Assembly (NCBI RefSeq): GCF_002101705.1 | Contig: NZ_LQPC01000029.1 | Coordinates: 176,676 to 240,675 of the forward strand | Direction of reading: 5' to 3' | Origin: Mycolicibacterium iranicum | GTDB lineage: Bacteria > Actinomycetota > Actinomycetes > Mycobacteriales > Mycobacteriaceae | Length of the DNA: 64,000 bases | Shown: in pieces, positions 25,018 through 33,054 of the stretch | Layout of the letters: each line of letters begins with the position of its first letter | Numbering within the stretch: the first letter of the stretch is position 1 | The notes under the pieces: model-generated | Told to the model about the DNA's origin: nothing | Database searches by the model: none | The model's input: the letters and a program-made list of their open reading frames with translations, nothing else | Program-made: the position numbers and the translations under genes

Positions 25018-25815
25018 ATGCCCGTGAAGCCGACACCGACCTTCGACACGATTCTGCTCGATCTTGACCACGACACCCGCGTCGCCACCATCACGCTGAA
25101 CCGGCCCGAGGCGCTGAATTCGTTCAACCGAACCATGTGCGAGGAGATGCGCGACGTCTGGCACGTGATCAAGTCCGACGAGGACATCAACGCGGTGGTA
25201 CTGCGCGCATCCGGCGAGCGCGCCTTCAGCGCCGGCCTGGACATCAAGTCGAGCTATGGGCAGCCTGACATCGTCTGGAATCACGAGGATCCCGGCGAGC
25301 TGTTGAGCCCCAAATGGCAGAAGATGTGGAAGCCGGTGATCTGCGCCGTGCAGGGTATCTGCACGGCGGGCGCGCTCTACTTCGTCAACGAGGCCGATGT
25401 CGTGATCTGTGCCGACGGCGCGACCTTTTTCGACTCCCATGTCAGCGCGGGCCTGGTCTCCGCGCTCGAGCCGGTCGGCCTGATGCGGCGCGTCGGGCTC
25501 GGTGACACGCTGCGCATGGCGCTGATGGGCAATGACGAACGAGTCGGCGCGCAGACCGCGCTGCGGATCGGGCTTGTCACCGAAGTCGTTCCGGAAAACG
25601 AACTTTGGGACCGCGCTCACGACATCGCGCAGACTATCGCCGCCAAACCGCCGACCGCCACCCAGGGCACGGTCAAGGCGATCTGGGAATCCCTCGACAA
25701 GCCCTACCGGGCCGCGATGGATCAGGGCTTGATCTATACGCGTCTGGGAAATCCGATCGCCACGCGGGAGCTCGCCGAACGCCCGATTCCCAAAGCGGCT
25801 CCGCGGATTCGCTGA
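25018..25815 (+). CDS. enoyl-CoA hydratase/isomerase (crotonase family), paralogue of the preceding gene
   Basis: Crotonase of 265 residues. The motifs are GERAFSAGLDIKSSYG, GICTAGALYFVNEADVVICA and FFDSHVSAGLVSALEPVGLM. It shares FFDxHVSxGLV and LRMALMG.DER with the preceding protein. The C terminus is shorter and Pro/Arg-rich and lacks the EKRxPNW tail, so oligomer contacts may differ. The stop codon overlaps the next gene's start by one base (TGATG), which implies translational coupling to the first of three acyl-CoA ligases. Confidence 0.87.
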   Translation: MPVKPTPTFDTILLDLDHDTRVATITLNRPEALNSFNRTMCEEMRDVWHVIKSDEDINAVVLRASGERAFSAGLDIKSSYGQPDIVWNHEDPGELLSPKWQKMWKPVICAVQGICTAGALYFVNEADVVICADGATFFDSHVSAGLVSALEPVGLMRRVGLGDTLRMALMGNDERVGAQTALRIGLVTEVVPENELWDRAHDIAQTIAAKPPTATQGTVKAIWESLDKPYRAAMDQGLIYTRLGNPIATRELAERPIPKAAPRIR

Positions 25816-27257
25816 TGCACCCGCTCTCACAGCGCATCATTGATGTTCTGGGCCTCGACCGGACTGCGCCAGCGATCCAGTTCGAACGACAGTGGTCCAC
25901 CTGGGGTCAGCTGGCCGCGTACGCGGACGAGATCAGCGCCCTCGCCGGCACCGGTCGAGTGGGAATCATGTTGCGCAACAGCCCTCTTCATGTCGCAGCT
26001 CTCCTCGGCGTCCTGGTGGGTGGCGGCACCGTGGTCGTCATCAACCCAGCGCGCGGCGACGAGCGCACCAGGGCCGAGATCGAGCAATTGCAGCTTCCTG
26101 TCATCATCGGACTCCCCGAGGATCTCGCGGCGCTGGCGCCGGGAACGACGGCCACCACCGTCACCCTCGACGACCTCGATAGCGGCCCCGCCATCACACC
26201 TGGGGCGACGTCCGAGGATGTCGGTCGCCCCGGCGTCGCGGTGTGGATGCTCACCAGCGGCACCACCGGGCCGCCGAAGCGGGTCGACCTCACCTACGAC
26301 ATGCTGGCCCGCAGCGTGCTAGGCCGCGAACCCGAGAAGTCTCCAGCCCCGGAGAAACTCCGTAGGGGTGTGGCGATCGTCAACTCACCGCTGGTACACG
26401 TCGGGGGTGTGTTTCGGGTACTTCTCTGCTTGGTCGAGGCCCGGCCTTTTGTGCTACTACCGAAGTTCGAGCTGACGAGCTGGGCGGACGCCGTGCGCGA
26501 ACACCGGCCGAGAGCGGTGTCGCTGGTGCCCGCAGCCCTGCGAACCGTGCTCCACTCCGAGCTCACACGCGACGACCTGGCCGGCGTTCAGGTGGTGACG
26601 TCGGGAACCGCCCCCCTGTCGGCCGACGATGCCGATGCGTTCACGGCGAAGTTCGGCATCCCCGTACTGACCTCCTACGCGGCCACCGAATTCGGTGGCG
26701 GGGTGGCGAGTTGGACGCTGCCGGACTACGAGAGGTTCTGGAAGGACAAGCGCGGCAGCGTGGGCCGGGCGAACCCCGGAGCGCGGCTTCGGGTCGTCGA
26801 CCGAGACGGCGCCCCGGTGGAACCGGGAACTGAGGGGGTCCTCGAAGTGATCCCAGCGCAGGTGGACGGCGATGCCGGGTGGATGAGGACCACCGACCTC
26901 GCACGCATCGACGCCGACGGGTTCGTATGGATCCTGGGACGCGCCGACCAGGCCATCATCCGCGGCGGGTTCAAGGTGATGCCCGACGACGTCAAGAACG
27001 CGCTGGAAAGCCATCCTGCCGTCGCCGGCGCCGCAGTGATAGGACGGCCGGACGCCCGCCTCGGCGAAATTCCGGTGGCCCTCGTCGAACTCCGCCCCAA
27101 CGCAACGGCTGACCCCGACACGCTGATCGCGCACGCAGCAGACCGTCTGGCGCGCTACGAGATCCCGGCGCAGGTCGTGATCGCCGCCGAGATCCCCCGC
27201 ACCCCCTCGGGCAAGCCCGACCTGACGGCGGTCCGATCATTCTTTCCGCCACCGTGA
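25815..27257 (+). CDS. AMP-forming acyl-CoA ligase (first of three)
   Basis: Acyl-CoA synthetase of 480 residues. The ATP loop is MLTSGTTGPPKRVDLTYD, in which the usual PKGV is PKRV, followed by SYAATEFGGGVASW, an adenine segment, and GRADQAIIRGGFKVMPDDVKNALE. The C-terminal Lys is in RTPSGKPDL. It is somewhat shorter than most FadD proteins. I chose the ATG at 25815, overlapping the upstream stop. The next ligase begins inside its last codons (GTGA). It is a diverged member of the three-ligase set, and the substrate is unknown. Confidence 0.86.
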   Translation: MHPLSQRIIDVLGLDRTAPAIQFERQWSTWGQLAAYADEISALAGTGRVGIMLRNSPLHVAALLGVLVGGGTVVVINPARGDERTRAEIEQLQLPVIIGLPEDLAALAPGTTATTVTLDDLDSGPAITPGATSEDVGRPGVAVWMLTSGTTGPPKRVDLTYDMLARSVLGREPEKSPAPEKLRRGVAIVNSPLVHVGGVFRVLLCLVEARPFVLLPKFELTSWADAVREHRPRAVSLVPAALRTVLHSELTRDDLAGVQVVTSGTAPLSADDADAFTAKFGIPVLTSYAATEFGGGVASWTLPDYERFWKDKRGSVGRANPGARLRVVDRDGAPVEPGTEGVLEVIPAQVDGDAGWMRTTDLARIDADGFVWILGRADQAIIRGGFKVMPDDVKNALESHPAVAGAAVIGRPDARLGEIPVALVELRPNATADPDTLIAHAADRLARYEIPAQVVIAAEIPRTPSGKPDLTAVRSFFPPP

Positions 27258-28822
27258 CCACCCCGCGCGACACCGTCGCAGGACTGCTGCGCGAACGGCA
27301 ACGGCTCGCCGACAAGGCTCTGCTGATCTGTGACGACGACCGACTGACCTACGCCGACGCCGACGCGCGATCCTCGGTACTGGCGCAACGCCTCGTCACA
27401 CTCGGCGCCGGTAAGGGCACGCACGTCGGCCTGTTGTATCCCAACGGATCCGAGTTCGTCGTCGCGATGCTCGCCGCGGCACGCCTCGGAGCCGTCGTGG
27501 TGCCGTTCTCCACCTTCAGCACTCCGAACGAGCTCCGTAGGCAGCTCCTCGACAGCGACGTCAGCATCCTGCTCGCCGCCCGCACCTACCGCAACCACGA
27601 CTACGAGGCCGCCCTGCGCGAGGCGGTGGGTGCACCGCCGGCGACGGGCTCCCTGTTCAGTGCCACGGTGCCGGTGCTGCGCCACATCGTCTTCGACGGC
27701 GAGTTCGACGCGGATACCGATCCGCGATTGATCGAGGTAGTCGAGGACCTGCAAGATCACGTCGCCGGCTGCGACGTGCTGGCGATCATCTATACCTCGG
27801 GCTCGACAAGCGACCCGAAGGGCGTCGTCCACACGCACGCCTCGCTGATCGGCCATCAACGGAGCCTCAACGAGATCCGCGCACTCACCGAGTCCGATCG
27901 GCTGTTCTGCAACTCGCCGTTCTTCTGGATCGGCGGATTCGCCTTTGGACTTCTCGCCACGCTGGTGGCAGGGGCCACGCTGATCTGCTCCAACGCAACC
28001 GACGCCGGACGCACCCTCGACCTCATCGAGGCCGAGAGGCCGACCGTCACAAATGGTTTCGTGGCCGGTATCGCACACCTGACCCGGCACCCGAGCTTCG
28101 CCCGCCGCGACCTGTCGTCGATGCGGCGCGGCAACCTCTACCCCATCATGGCCGCCGACGTTCGACCCGTTGATCCCGAACTCCGACACAACATGCTCGG
28201 CATGACCGAAGCCGGCAGCGTTGTCCTGCTCAGTGGCGACGAATCGGACCAGCCGGAGAGCCGACGCGGATCCTTCGGCTTCCTTGCCCCTGGCTTCGAG
28301 GCACGGGTCGCCGATCTCGACACCGGTCGTGACACGAAAACCTCTGTCGGAGAGCTCCTTCTGCGTGGACGGTTCCTGATGCAGGGCTACTACGGGCGCA
28401 GCCGGGAGGAGACGTTCGACGCCGACGGCTGGTTCCACACCGGCGATCTGGTGAGGCGCGACGACGACGGGGTGTTCTACTTCGTCGGCCGGACCGGCGC
28501 GATGATCAAGACGGCGGGCGCCAACGTCACCCCTGCGGAGGTCGAGAAGGCTCTCAACACGGTCCTGCAACCGATCGATCGCGGCGCCATCGTCCACGTC
28601 CTCGGCCTGCCCGACGACGAACGCGGGCAGATCGTCGCCGCCGCCATCGCCACCGACACTGTGACGGCTTTGGATCAGCAGGAGGTGCTGAGGGCTCTGC
28701 GGCCGCAGTTGTCCGCCTACAAGATCCCACGGCGAATGATCACACTGCGCCACGACGACGTCCCGAGGCTGTCCAGCGGCAAGGTCGACCTTCCCACGTT
28801 GAGAAGGCGCTTCGATGCCTGA
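27254..28822 (+). CDS. AMP-forming acyl-CoA ligase (second of three)
   Basis: Acyl-CoA synthetase of 522 residues that activates a carboxylic acid as a CoA thioester. The ATP loop is IIYTSGSTSDPKGVVHTHAS, the substrate region includes NSPFFWIGGFAFGLL, and NMLGMTEAGSVV replaces the usual YGxTE. The hinge GRTGAMIKTAGANVTPAEVE and the final LSSGKVDLPTLRRRF are typical. The GTG start overlaps the previous stop by 4 bases and the end overlaps the next start by 8. It is closest to the third ligase (shared PFFW-GG and NMLGMTE/LFGMTES), so the pair probably arose by duplication. Confidence 0.87.
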   Translation: MTTPRDTVAGLLRERQRLADKALLICDDDRLTYADADARSSVLAQRLVTLGAGKGTHVGLLYPNGSEFVVAMLAAARLGAVVVPFSTFSTPNELRRQLLDSDVSILLAARTYRNHDYEAALREAVGAPPATGSLFSATVPVLRHIVFDGEFDADTDPRLIEVVEDLQDHVAGCDVLAIIYTSGSTSDPKGVVHTHASLIGHQRSLNEIRALTESDRLFCNSPFFWIGGFAFGLLATLVAGATLICSNATDAGRTLDLIEAERPTVTNGFVAGIAHLTRHPSFARRDLSSMRRGNLYPIMAADVRPVDPELRHNMLGMTEAGSVVLLSGDESDQPESRRGSFGFLAPGFEARVADLDTGRDTKTSVGELLLRGRFLMQGYYGRSREETFDADGWFHTGDLVRRDDDGVFYFVGRTGAMIKTAGANVTPAEVEKALNTVLQPIDRGAIVHVLGLPDDERGQIVAAAIATDTVTALDQQEVLRALRPQLSAYKIPRRMITLRHDDVPRLSSGKVDLPTLRRRFDA

Positions 28823-30323
28823 CACCGTCGACGTCCTGCTGCGTGATCAGGCTGCGCGCTACAGGCAGAAGGACGCGATCGTCGATCCCGCCGACCGGAT
28901 CTCCTACGTCGAGCTGGACGAGCAGACCCGCGACCTCGCGGCCGTCTTCGTGGCGTCCGGGGTGAACAAGGGAGCACGCGTAGGCCTGATCATGCCCAAC
29001 GGCGTGATGTGGGCACGAATCGCGCTGGCTCTCATGCGAATCGGCGCCGTGGTCGTACCGTTGAGCACCCTGCTGACACCGCGCGAGCTCACGGCGCAGT
29101 TGCGTACCGCGTCGGTACAGCACCTCATCGCCGTCGAAGAGTTCCGTGGGCACCGTTACCTCGACGGGCTCGACGGTTCGTTGCCCGCGCTCCAGAACGT
29201 ATGGACCACGGATCAGATGGGCGCACTGCCCAGCCACGCGGCGGCGACCGAAGTCGCCGCGGCGATGTCCCGCGGTGTCCGGCCGGCCGACTCGATGGCG
29301 ATCATCTTCACGTCCGGCAGCAGCGGACAGCCGAAGGGTGTCTGTCATTCGCACGGCAACGCGATCGGCGCGGTACGTGCCGGTCTGGGACCGCGCTGCG
29401 TCGACGCCGATACGCGCCTGTATCTTCCGATGCCGTTCTTCTGGGTGGGCGGACTCGGCGGTGGTCTGCTGTCCGCGCTGATCTCCGGGGCGACGCTGAT
29501 CACCGAGCCTGTCCCCCGGCCTGATTCGACGTTGCGGCTGCTGGCAGCAGAACGGGTGACATTGTTCCGCGGCTGGCCCGACCAGGCGGAGGCGTTGGCC
29601 CGGCACATTCCGAGCTCGGGCGTCGAGCTGACGACGCTTCGACCCGGCAGCCTCGACGCTGTGCTGCCGCCGCAGATGCGTTCGCGGCCGGGACGTAGGG
29701 CCCGCCTGTTCGGGATGACCGAGTCGTTCGGGCCCTACTGCGGCTATCCCGCCGATACCGACATGCCCGAATCAGCCTGGGGCAGCTGCGGTCAACCGTT
29801 CGAGGGCATGCGGGTGCGGATCGCCCATCCCGAGTCCGGTCAGGAGGCGCCCACCGGAAAGATCGGCGTGATTCACATCGGGGGTCCGCACGTAATGCGG
29901 GGCATCTGCGGACGAAGCCGAGAAGAGGTATTCACTCCCGACGGCTACTACCCGACCGGCGACCTCGGTCATCTCACCGGGGACGGGTTCCTCTTTTATC
30001 ACGGCCGCTCCGATGACATGTTCAAGGTCAACGGCGCCACGGTGTATCCCACTGAGGTGGAGGATGCGCTACGGGCTCTCGACGGTGTCCGGATGGTTTT
30101 TGTGACGAATGTGGCTGGTCCCGAGGGTAATCGGGTTGCCGCCGCGGTGGTGCCCGACAGCGGTGTGACGGTTGAGCAGTTGCGGTCGGCGGCACGCACG
30201 CTGCTGAGTAGCTTCAAGGTCCCGACTGTCTGGAGACTCCTGGACAGCGAGGACGACGTGCCGCGTGGCCCGACAGGGAAAGTCGATGTGACGCGGCTGC
30301 GCGCCCTGTTCTCAGACGACTGA
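28815..30323 (+). CDS. AMP-forming acyl-CoA ligase (third of three)
   Basis: Acyl-CoA synthetase of 502 residues. The ATP loop is IIFTSGSSGQPKGVCHSHGN, with PMPFFWVGGLGGGLLSAL, LFGMTESFGPYCG, the hinge GRSDDMFKVNGATVYPTEVE, and the C-terminal Lys in GPTGKVDVTRL. It starts inside the previous gene and ends 12 bases into the convergent CoA-transferase gene. Three ligases in one transcript suggest either ligases for successive acid intermediates or a broad feedstock range; sequence alone cannot decide. Confidence 0.87.
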   Translation: MPDTVDVLLRDQAARYRQKDAIVDPADRISYVELDEQTRDLAAVFVASGVNKGARVGLIMPNGVMWARIALALMRIGAVVVPLSTLLTPRELTAQLRTASVQHLIAVEEFRGHRYLDGLDGSLPALQNVWTTDQMGALPSHAAATEVAAAMSRGVRPADSMAIIFTSGSSGQPKGVCHSHGNAIGAVRAGLGPRCVDADTRLYLPMPFFWVGGLGGGLLSALISGATLITEPVPRPDSTLRLLAAERVTLFRGWPDQAEALARHIPSSGVELTTLRPGSLDAVLPPQMRSRPGRRARLFGMTESFGPYCGYPADTDMPESAWGSCGQPFEGMRVRIAHPESGQEAPTGKIGVIHIGGPHVMRGICGRSREEVFTPDGYYPTGDLGHLTGDGFLFYHGRSDDMFKVNGATVYPTEVEDALRALDGVRMVFVTNVAGPEGNRVAAAVVPDSGVTVEQLRSAARTLLSSFKVPTVWRLLDSEDDVPRGPTGKVDVTRLRALFSDD

Positions 30324-31523
30324 TCGCGAGCGCAGACTCGTGACCTGATCGGCGCTGTAACCGATCTCGCCCAGGATTTCTTCGGTGTGTTCGCCCAGCA
30401 GCGGGGCGCGACGGCGGATCGCGCCGGGCGTCTCGGAGAGCCGAAACGGGGTCTCGATGATCGGCACGTCCCGCGCCGTTCCGGGGAATGGCATGCGCTG
30501 GAGGTAACCCATCGCCTCGACATGCGGATCGTCGAGCACATCCTGTGTCGAATGCAGCGGCGCGGCAGGCAATTTGGCGTCCTCGAGAAGCGCGAGCACC
30601 TCGGCCTTCGTCTTGTCGGCGCACCATTGCGCCATGATGTCGTTCAGTTCCGCGCCGTGTTCCCAGCGTAGGTCGTCATCGGCGAACCGCGGGTCGTCGA
30701 ACAGTTCCGGTCTGCCGACGAGCCGGCACCAACGCTTGAACATCGGCGGTCCCGCGATCTGGAGCAGCACCCAACCACCGTCGGACGTTCGATACAGGTC
30801 GCACGGGGCGACGGACGTCCCTTGATTGACCATCCGGGGCTTGTCCGTCCCGAGAAGCGCGCGCTCGATGAGGAACGCGTTCGACAGCATCAACGCTGTG
30901 GGCAGCAGGGCGCCTTCGACATGCTGGCCCACGCCGGTGCGATCGCGGTGGTACAGGGCCATCATCACGCCGATCGTCAACGTCAGCGCGGTGCCGAAAT
31001 CCGCATAAGGCACCACGGTCCGGATCGGTGTGTCGGGGAGACCCTGCCGGTACACCGCACCCGACATCACCTGTCCTGCACCATCGAAGCCGATCCGGTC
31101 ACTGTAGGGCCCGCCCTCGCCGTAAGCGGTCGCACTCGCCAGGATGATGTCGGGCTTGATCGCGCGCAGGGTGTCGTAGTCCAGGCCGCTCGCCCGCATT
31201 CCCGCCGCGGGCATGTTGGCGACCACGACATCGGCGCCGGCGACCAGCTTGCGGGTGATCTCCCGCCCCTCCTCGATCGTCGTGTCCAGCGTCAGTGATC
31301 GCTTGTTCCGATTGCACTGAAGGAATGTGCCGCCCTCACCGCTGTCGGCGACCGACTGAACCCACCGGTCCTCGCCGCCTTCCCGCTTCTCCACCCGGAT
31401 GACATCGGCGCCCATATCCGCCAGCAGGGCCGCGCACCACGGCGCCGCGATGAACCGGCCATAGTCGAGCACCCGGATGCCTTCCAGGACGGCGGCTAAG
31501 CCGCCAATGGACCCGCTGCCCAT
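30312..31523 (-). CDS. CoA-transferase, class III (CaiB/BaiF family)
   Basis: Second class III CoA-transferase, 403 residues. It has LEGIRVLDYGRFIAAPWCA, LADMGADVIRVEKREGG and NRNKRSLTLD, and VPYADFGTALTLTIG most likely carries the catalytic Asp. RTGVGQHVEGALL follows. The length is normal. It is convergent with the three-ligase operon, with a 12-base overlap. Twenty-one bases upstream of the start lies palindrome site 5 (31545-31565), which links it to the TetR regulon at the other end of the region. Together with the CoA ligases it gives two independent ways of loading substrates onto CoA. Confidence 0.87.
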   Translation of the reverse strand: MGSGSIGGLAAVLEGIRVLDYGRFIAAPWCAALLADMGADVIRVEKREGGEDRWVQSVADSGEGGTFLQCNRNKRSLTLDTTIEEGREITRKLVAGADVVVANMPAAGMRASGLDYDTLRAIKPDIILASATAYGEGGPYSDRIGFDGAGQVMSGAVYRQGLPDTPIRTVVPYADFGTALTLTIGVMMALYHRDRTGVGQHVEGALLPTALMLSNAFLIERALLGTDKPRMVNQGTSVAPCDLYRTSDGGWVLLQIAGPPMFKRWCRLVGRPELFDDPRFADDDLRWEHGAELNDIMAQWCADKTKAEVLALLEDAKLPAAPLHSTQDVLDDPHVEAMGYLQRMPFPGTARDVPIIETPFRLSETPGAIRRRAPLLGEHTEEILGEIGYSADQVTSLRSRSVV

Positions 31524-31544
31524 GACCCGCCTTTACAGAGAAGC

Positions 31545-31565
31545 TGACTGTAAGCATTACGGTAT
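31545..31565. promoter_or_regulatory. copy of the TetR-type palindrome (site 5)
   Basis: The left arm TGACTGTAA matches the consensus at 7 of 9 positions and the right arm TTACGGTAT at 8 of 9, with the spacer GCA. It lies 21 bases upstream of the CoA-transferase start. After the perfect site at 1758 it is the best-conserved copy. Confidence 0.58.
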
Positions 31566-31701
31566 CAGTCATCACGGCCACTCTATGACCACAACGTGCG
31601 CCGCCGTCCTCGCAGACAGCCACGCCTGCGATCCTGCATCCCTCCGAACAGCTGTGACGAAGCGGTCTTGACACCGTTCAGCGTGACGTGCATCATCTGA
31701 C

Positions 31702-31754
31702 AAAACGTTTTATCAATTCTCGGCAGTCTTGTACGAGCAGTGAAAAAACGATTT
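31702..31754. promoter_or_regulatory. LacI-type operator candidates upstream of the DUF1116 operon
   Basis: The perfect palindrome AAAACGTTTT lies at 31702-31711, and a near copy, AAAACGATTT, at 31745-31754. The centres are 43 bases apart, about four helical turns. LacI-family proteins favour palindromes with a central CG. The region 31566-31778 is otherwise AT-rich non-coding promoter DNA in front of a cluster that contains its own LacI gene. Confidence 0.5.
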
Positions 31755-31778
31755 ATCTTAATTGAGAGAGGAGAGCCC

Positions 31779-33047
31779 ATGCCCCCCGCCGCGATACTCG
31801 AAGAAACGCGGGCCGCCAACGACGCGGCGCTGGCGAGATTTGCCGGTGCGGACCCGGTTCTGGTCGACGTGCTTCCGGCTCGTGAGGCGATACCCGCGAT
31901 GCACGCACGTCTAGTCCTGACATCGGGGCCAACCATGCCGTGGCCCGAGTACTCCGGCGGCCAGCGAACCGCAATCCTCGGAAGCGTTGTGCACGAAGGG
32001 CTTGCCGCTGACCTCGCCGGCGCCGAGGTGCTTCTCGACACCGGTGAGGTCACGGTCGTGGGTTGTCAGGACCATGGCTGTATCGGATCGCTAGCTGGCG
32101 TGACCTCCGCGTCGATGCCGGCGCTTATCGTTGAGGATCGTCCGACCGGCCTTCGGTCCTACTGCACGCTCTTCGAGGGGGAAACGCCGTCCCGGCTGAA
32201 CTACGGTGTGTGGAACGCGGAGGTGCACCGCAACCTGCGTTTCCTTGCGGAGTCGATAGGTCCCGCATTGGGAAAGGCCATTCGCGATCGGGGCGGAGTC
32301 GCGCTACTGCCGATCATGGCCCGCGCTCTTCGGCAGGGAGACGAGCTACATAGTCGCAACACTGCCGCATCGCTGCTCTTCGTCCGTGAGATCCTGCCGT
32401 CGCTGGCTGCTGATTCCGCGCTGGGTGAACGCCTTGTCACCTACCTCACCGGTGGTGACTATTTCTTCCTCCGTCCGGCGATGGCTGCGGCGAAGGTCAT
32501 GGCCGCGCGGATGGCTGGGGTGCCCGGGTCATCGATAGTCACCGCAATGGCCATGTCCTGCAGCACATTCGGCATCCAGGTGTCCGGCATTCCGGGCAGG
32601 TGGTTCACCGGCCCGCTGCCCCACTTCGAGCACTATCGCCTATCCCCTGGCGTCACCATCGACGACGCGCAGTTCATGGGTGGCGAAAGTATCACCACTG
32701 AGGTGTGCGGGCTCGGCGCCTTCGCGCAGACCGCAGCATTCACGTTGCAGGACTACCAGGGTGGCGTGACTCGGATGATCGAACTTAACGAGCAGATGTA
32801 TCAGATCACGCATGGCGAGAGCCCCTTCTTCAGGCTCCCGTATCTGGGCTTCCGAGGAACGCCCACAGGCATTGACGCCCATGCCGTGGCCGATACCGGC
32901 ATCACACCGGTTATGGACATCGGCATCGCGGGCGCTGCAGGCGGCCAGATCGGGGCGGGCATCGCCCGCGCACCCTTAGGTCCATTCACTACTGCCAGCG
33001 AGGCATTACTACGCCAATCCAATTTCCAGAGAACCGAAGGAAAGTAA
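31779..33047 (+). CDS. DUF1116 family protein (AllG/YlbE-like)
   Basis: Protein of 422 residues of the DUF1116 family. Characteristic segments are DPVLVDVLPAREAIPAM, DHGCIGSLAGVTSASMP, ETPSRLNYGVWNAEVHRNL, GDELHSRNTAASLLF, VTAMAMSCSTFGIQVSG and RGTPTGIDAHAVADTGI. The best-studied relative is E. coli AllG (YlbE), reported to act with FdrA (AllF) and AllH in oxamate carbamoyltransferase; no FdrA or AllH partner is seen here. I chose the ATG at 31779, which follows GAGAGGAGAG; an in-frame GTG at 31740 has no ribosome site. It opens an operon with a gamma-glutamyl ligase 7 bases downstream. A carbamoyl- or acyl-transfer role in nitrogen-compound breakdown is inferred from the family only. Confidence 0.82.
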   Translation: MPPAAILEETRAANDAALARFAGADPVLVDVLPAREAIPAMHARLVLTSGPTMPWPEYSGGQRTAILGSVVHEGLAADLAGAEVLLDTGEVTVVGCQDHGCIGSLAGVTSASMPALIVEDRPTGLRSYCTLFEGETPSRLNYGVWNAEVHRNLRFLAESIGPALGKAIRDRGGVALLPIMARALRQGDELHSRNTAASLLFVREILPSLAADSALGERLVTYLTGGDYFFLRPAMAAAKVMAARMAGVPGSSIVTAMAMSCSTFGIQVSGIPGRWFTGPLPHFEHYRLSPGVTIDDAQFMGGESITTEVCGLGAFAQTAAFTLQDYQGGVTRMIELNEQMYQITHGESPFFRLPYLGFRGTPTGIDAHAVADTGITPVMDIGIAGAAGGQIGAGIARAPLGPFTTASEALLRQSNFQRTEGK

Positions 33048-33054
33048 AGAACTA

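Noticed and set aside
24295..25830. Open frame of 511 codons on the minus strand opposite two crotonases
   Set aside because: Antisense shadow; no motif, and it covers two well-supported crotonase genes.
27155..28825. Open frame of 556 codons on the minus strand opposite an acyl-CoA ligase
   Set aside because: Antisense shadow with no recognisable domain; the sense gene has all ligase motifs.
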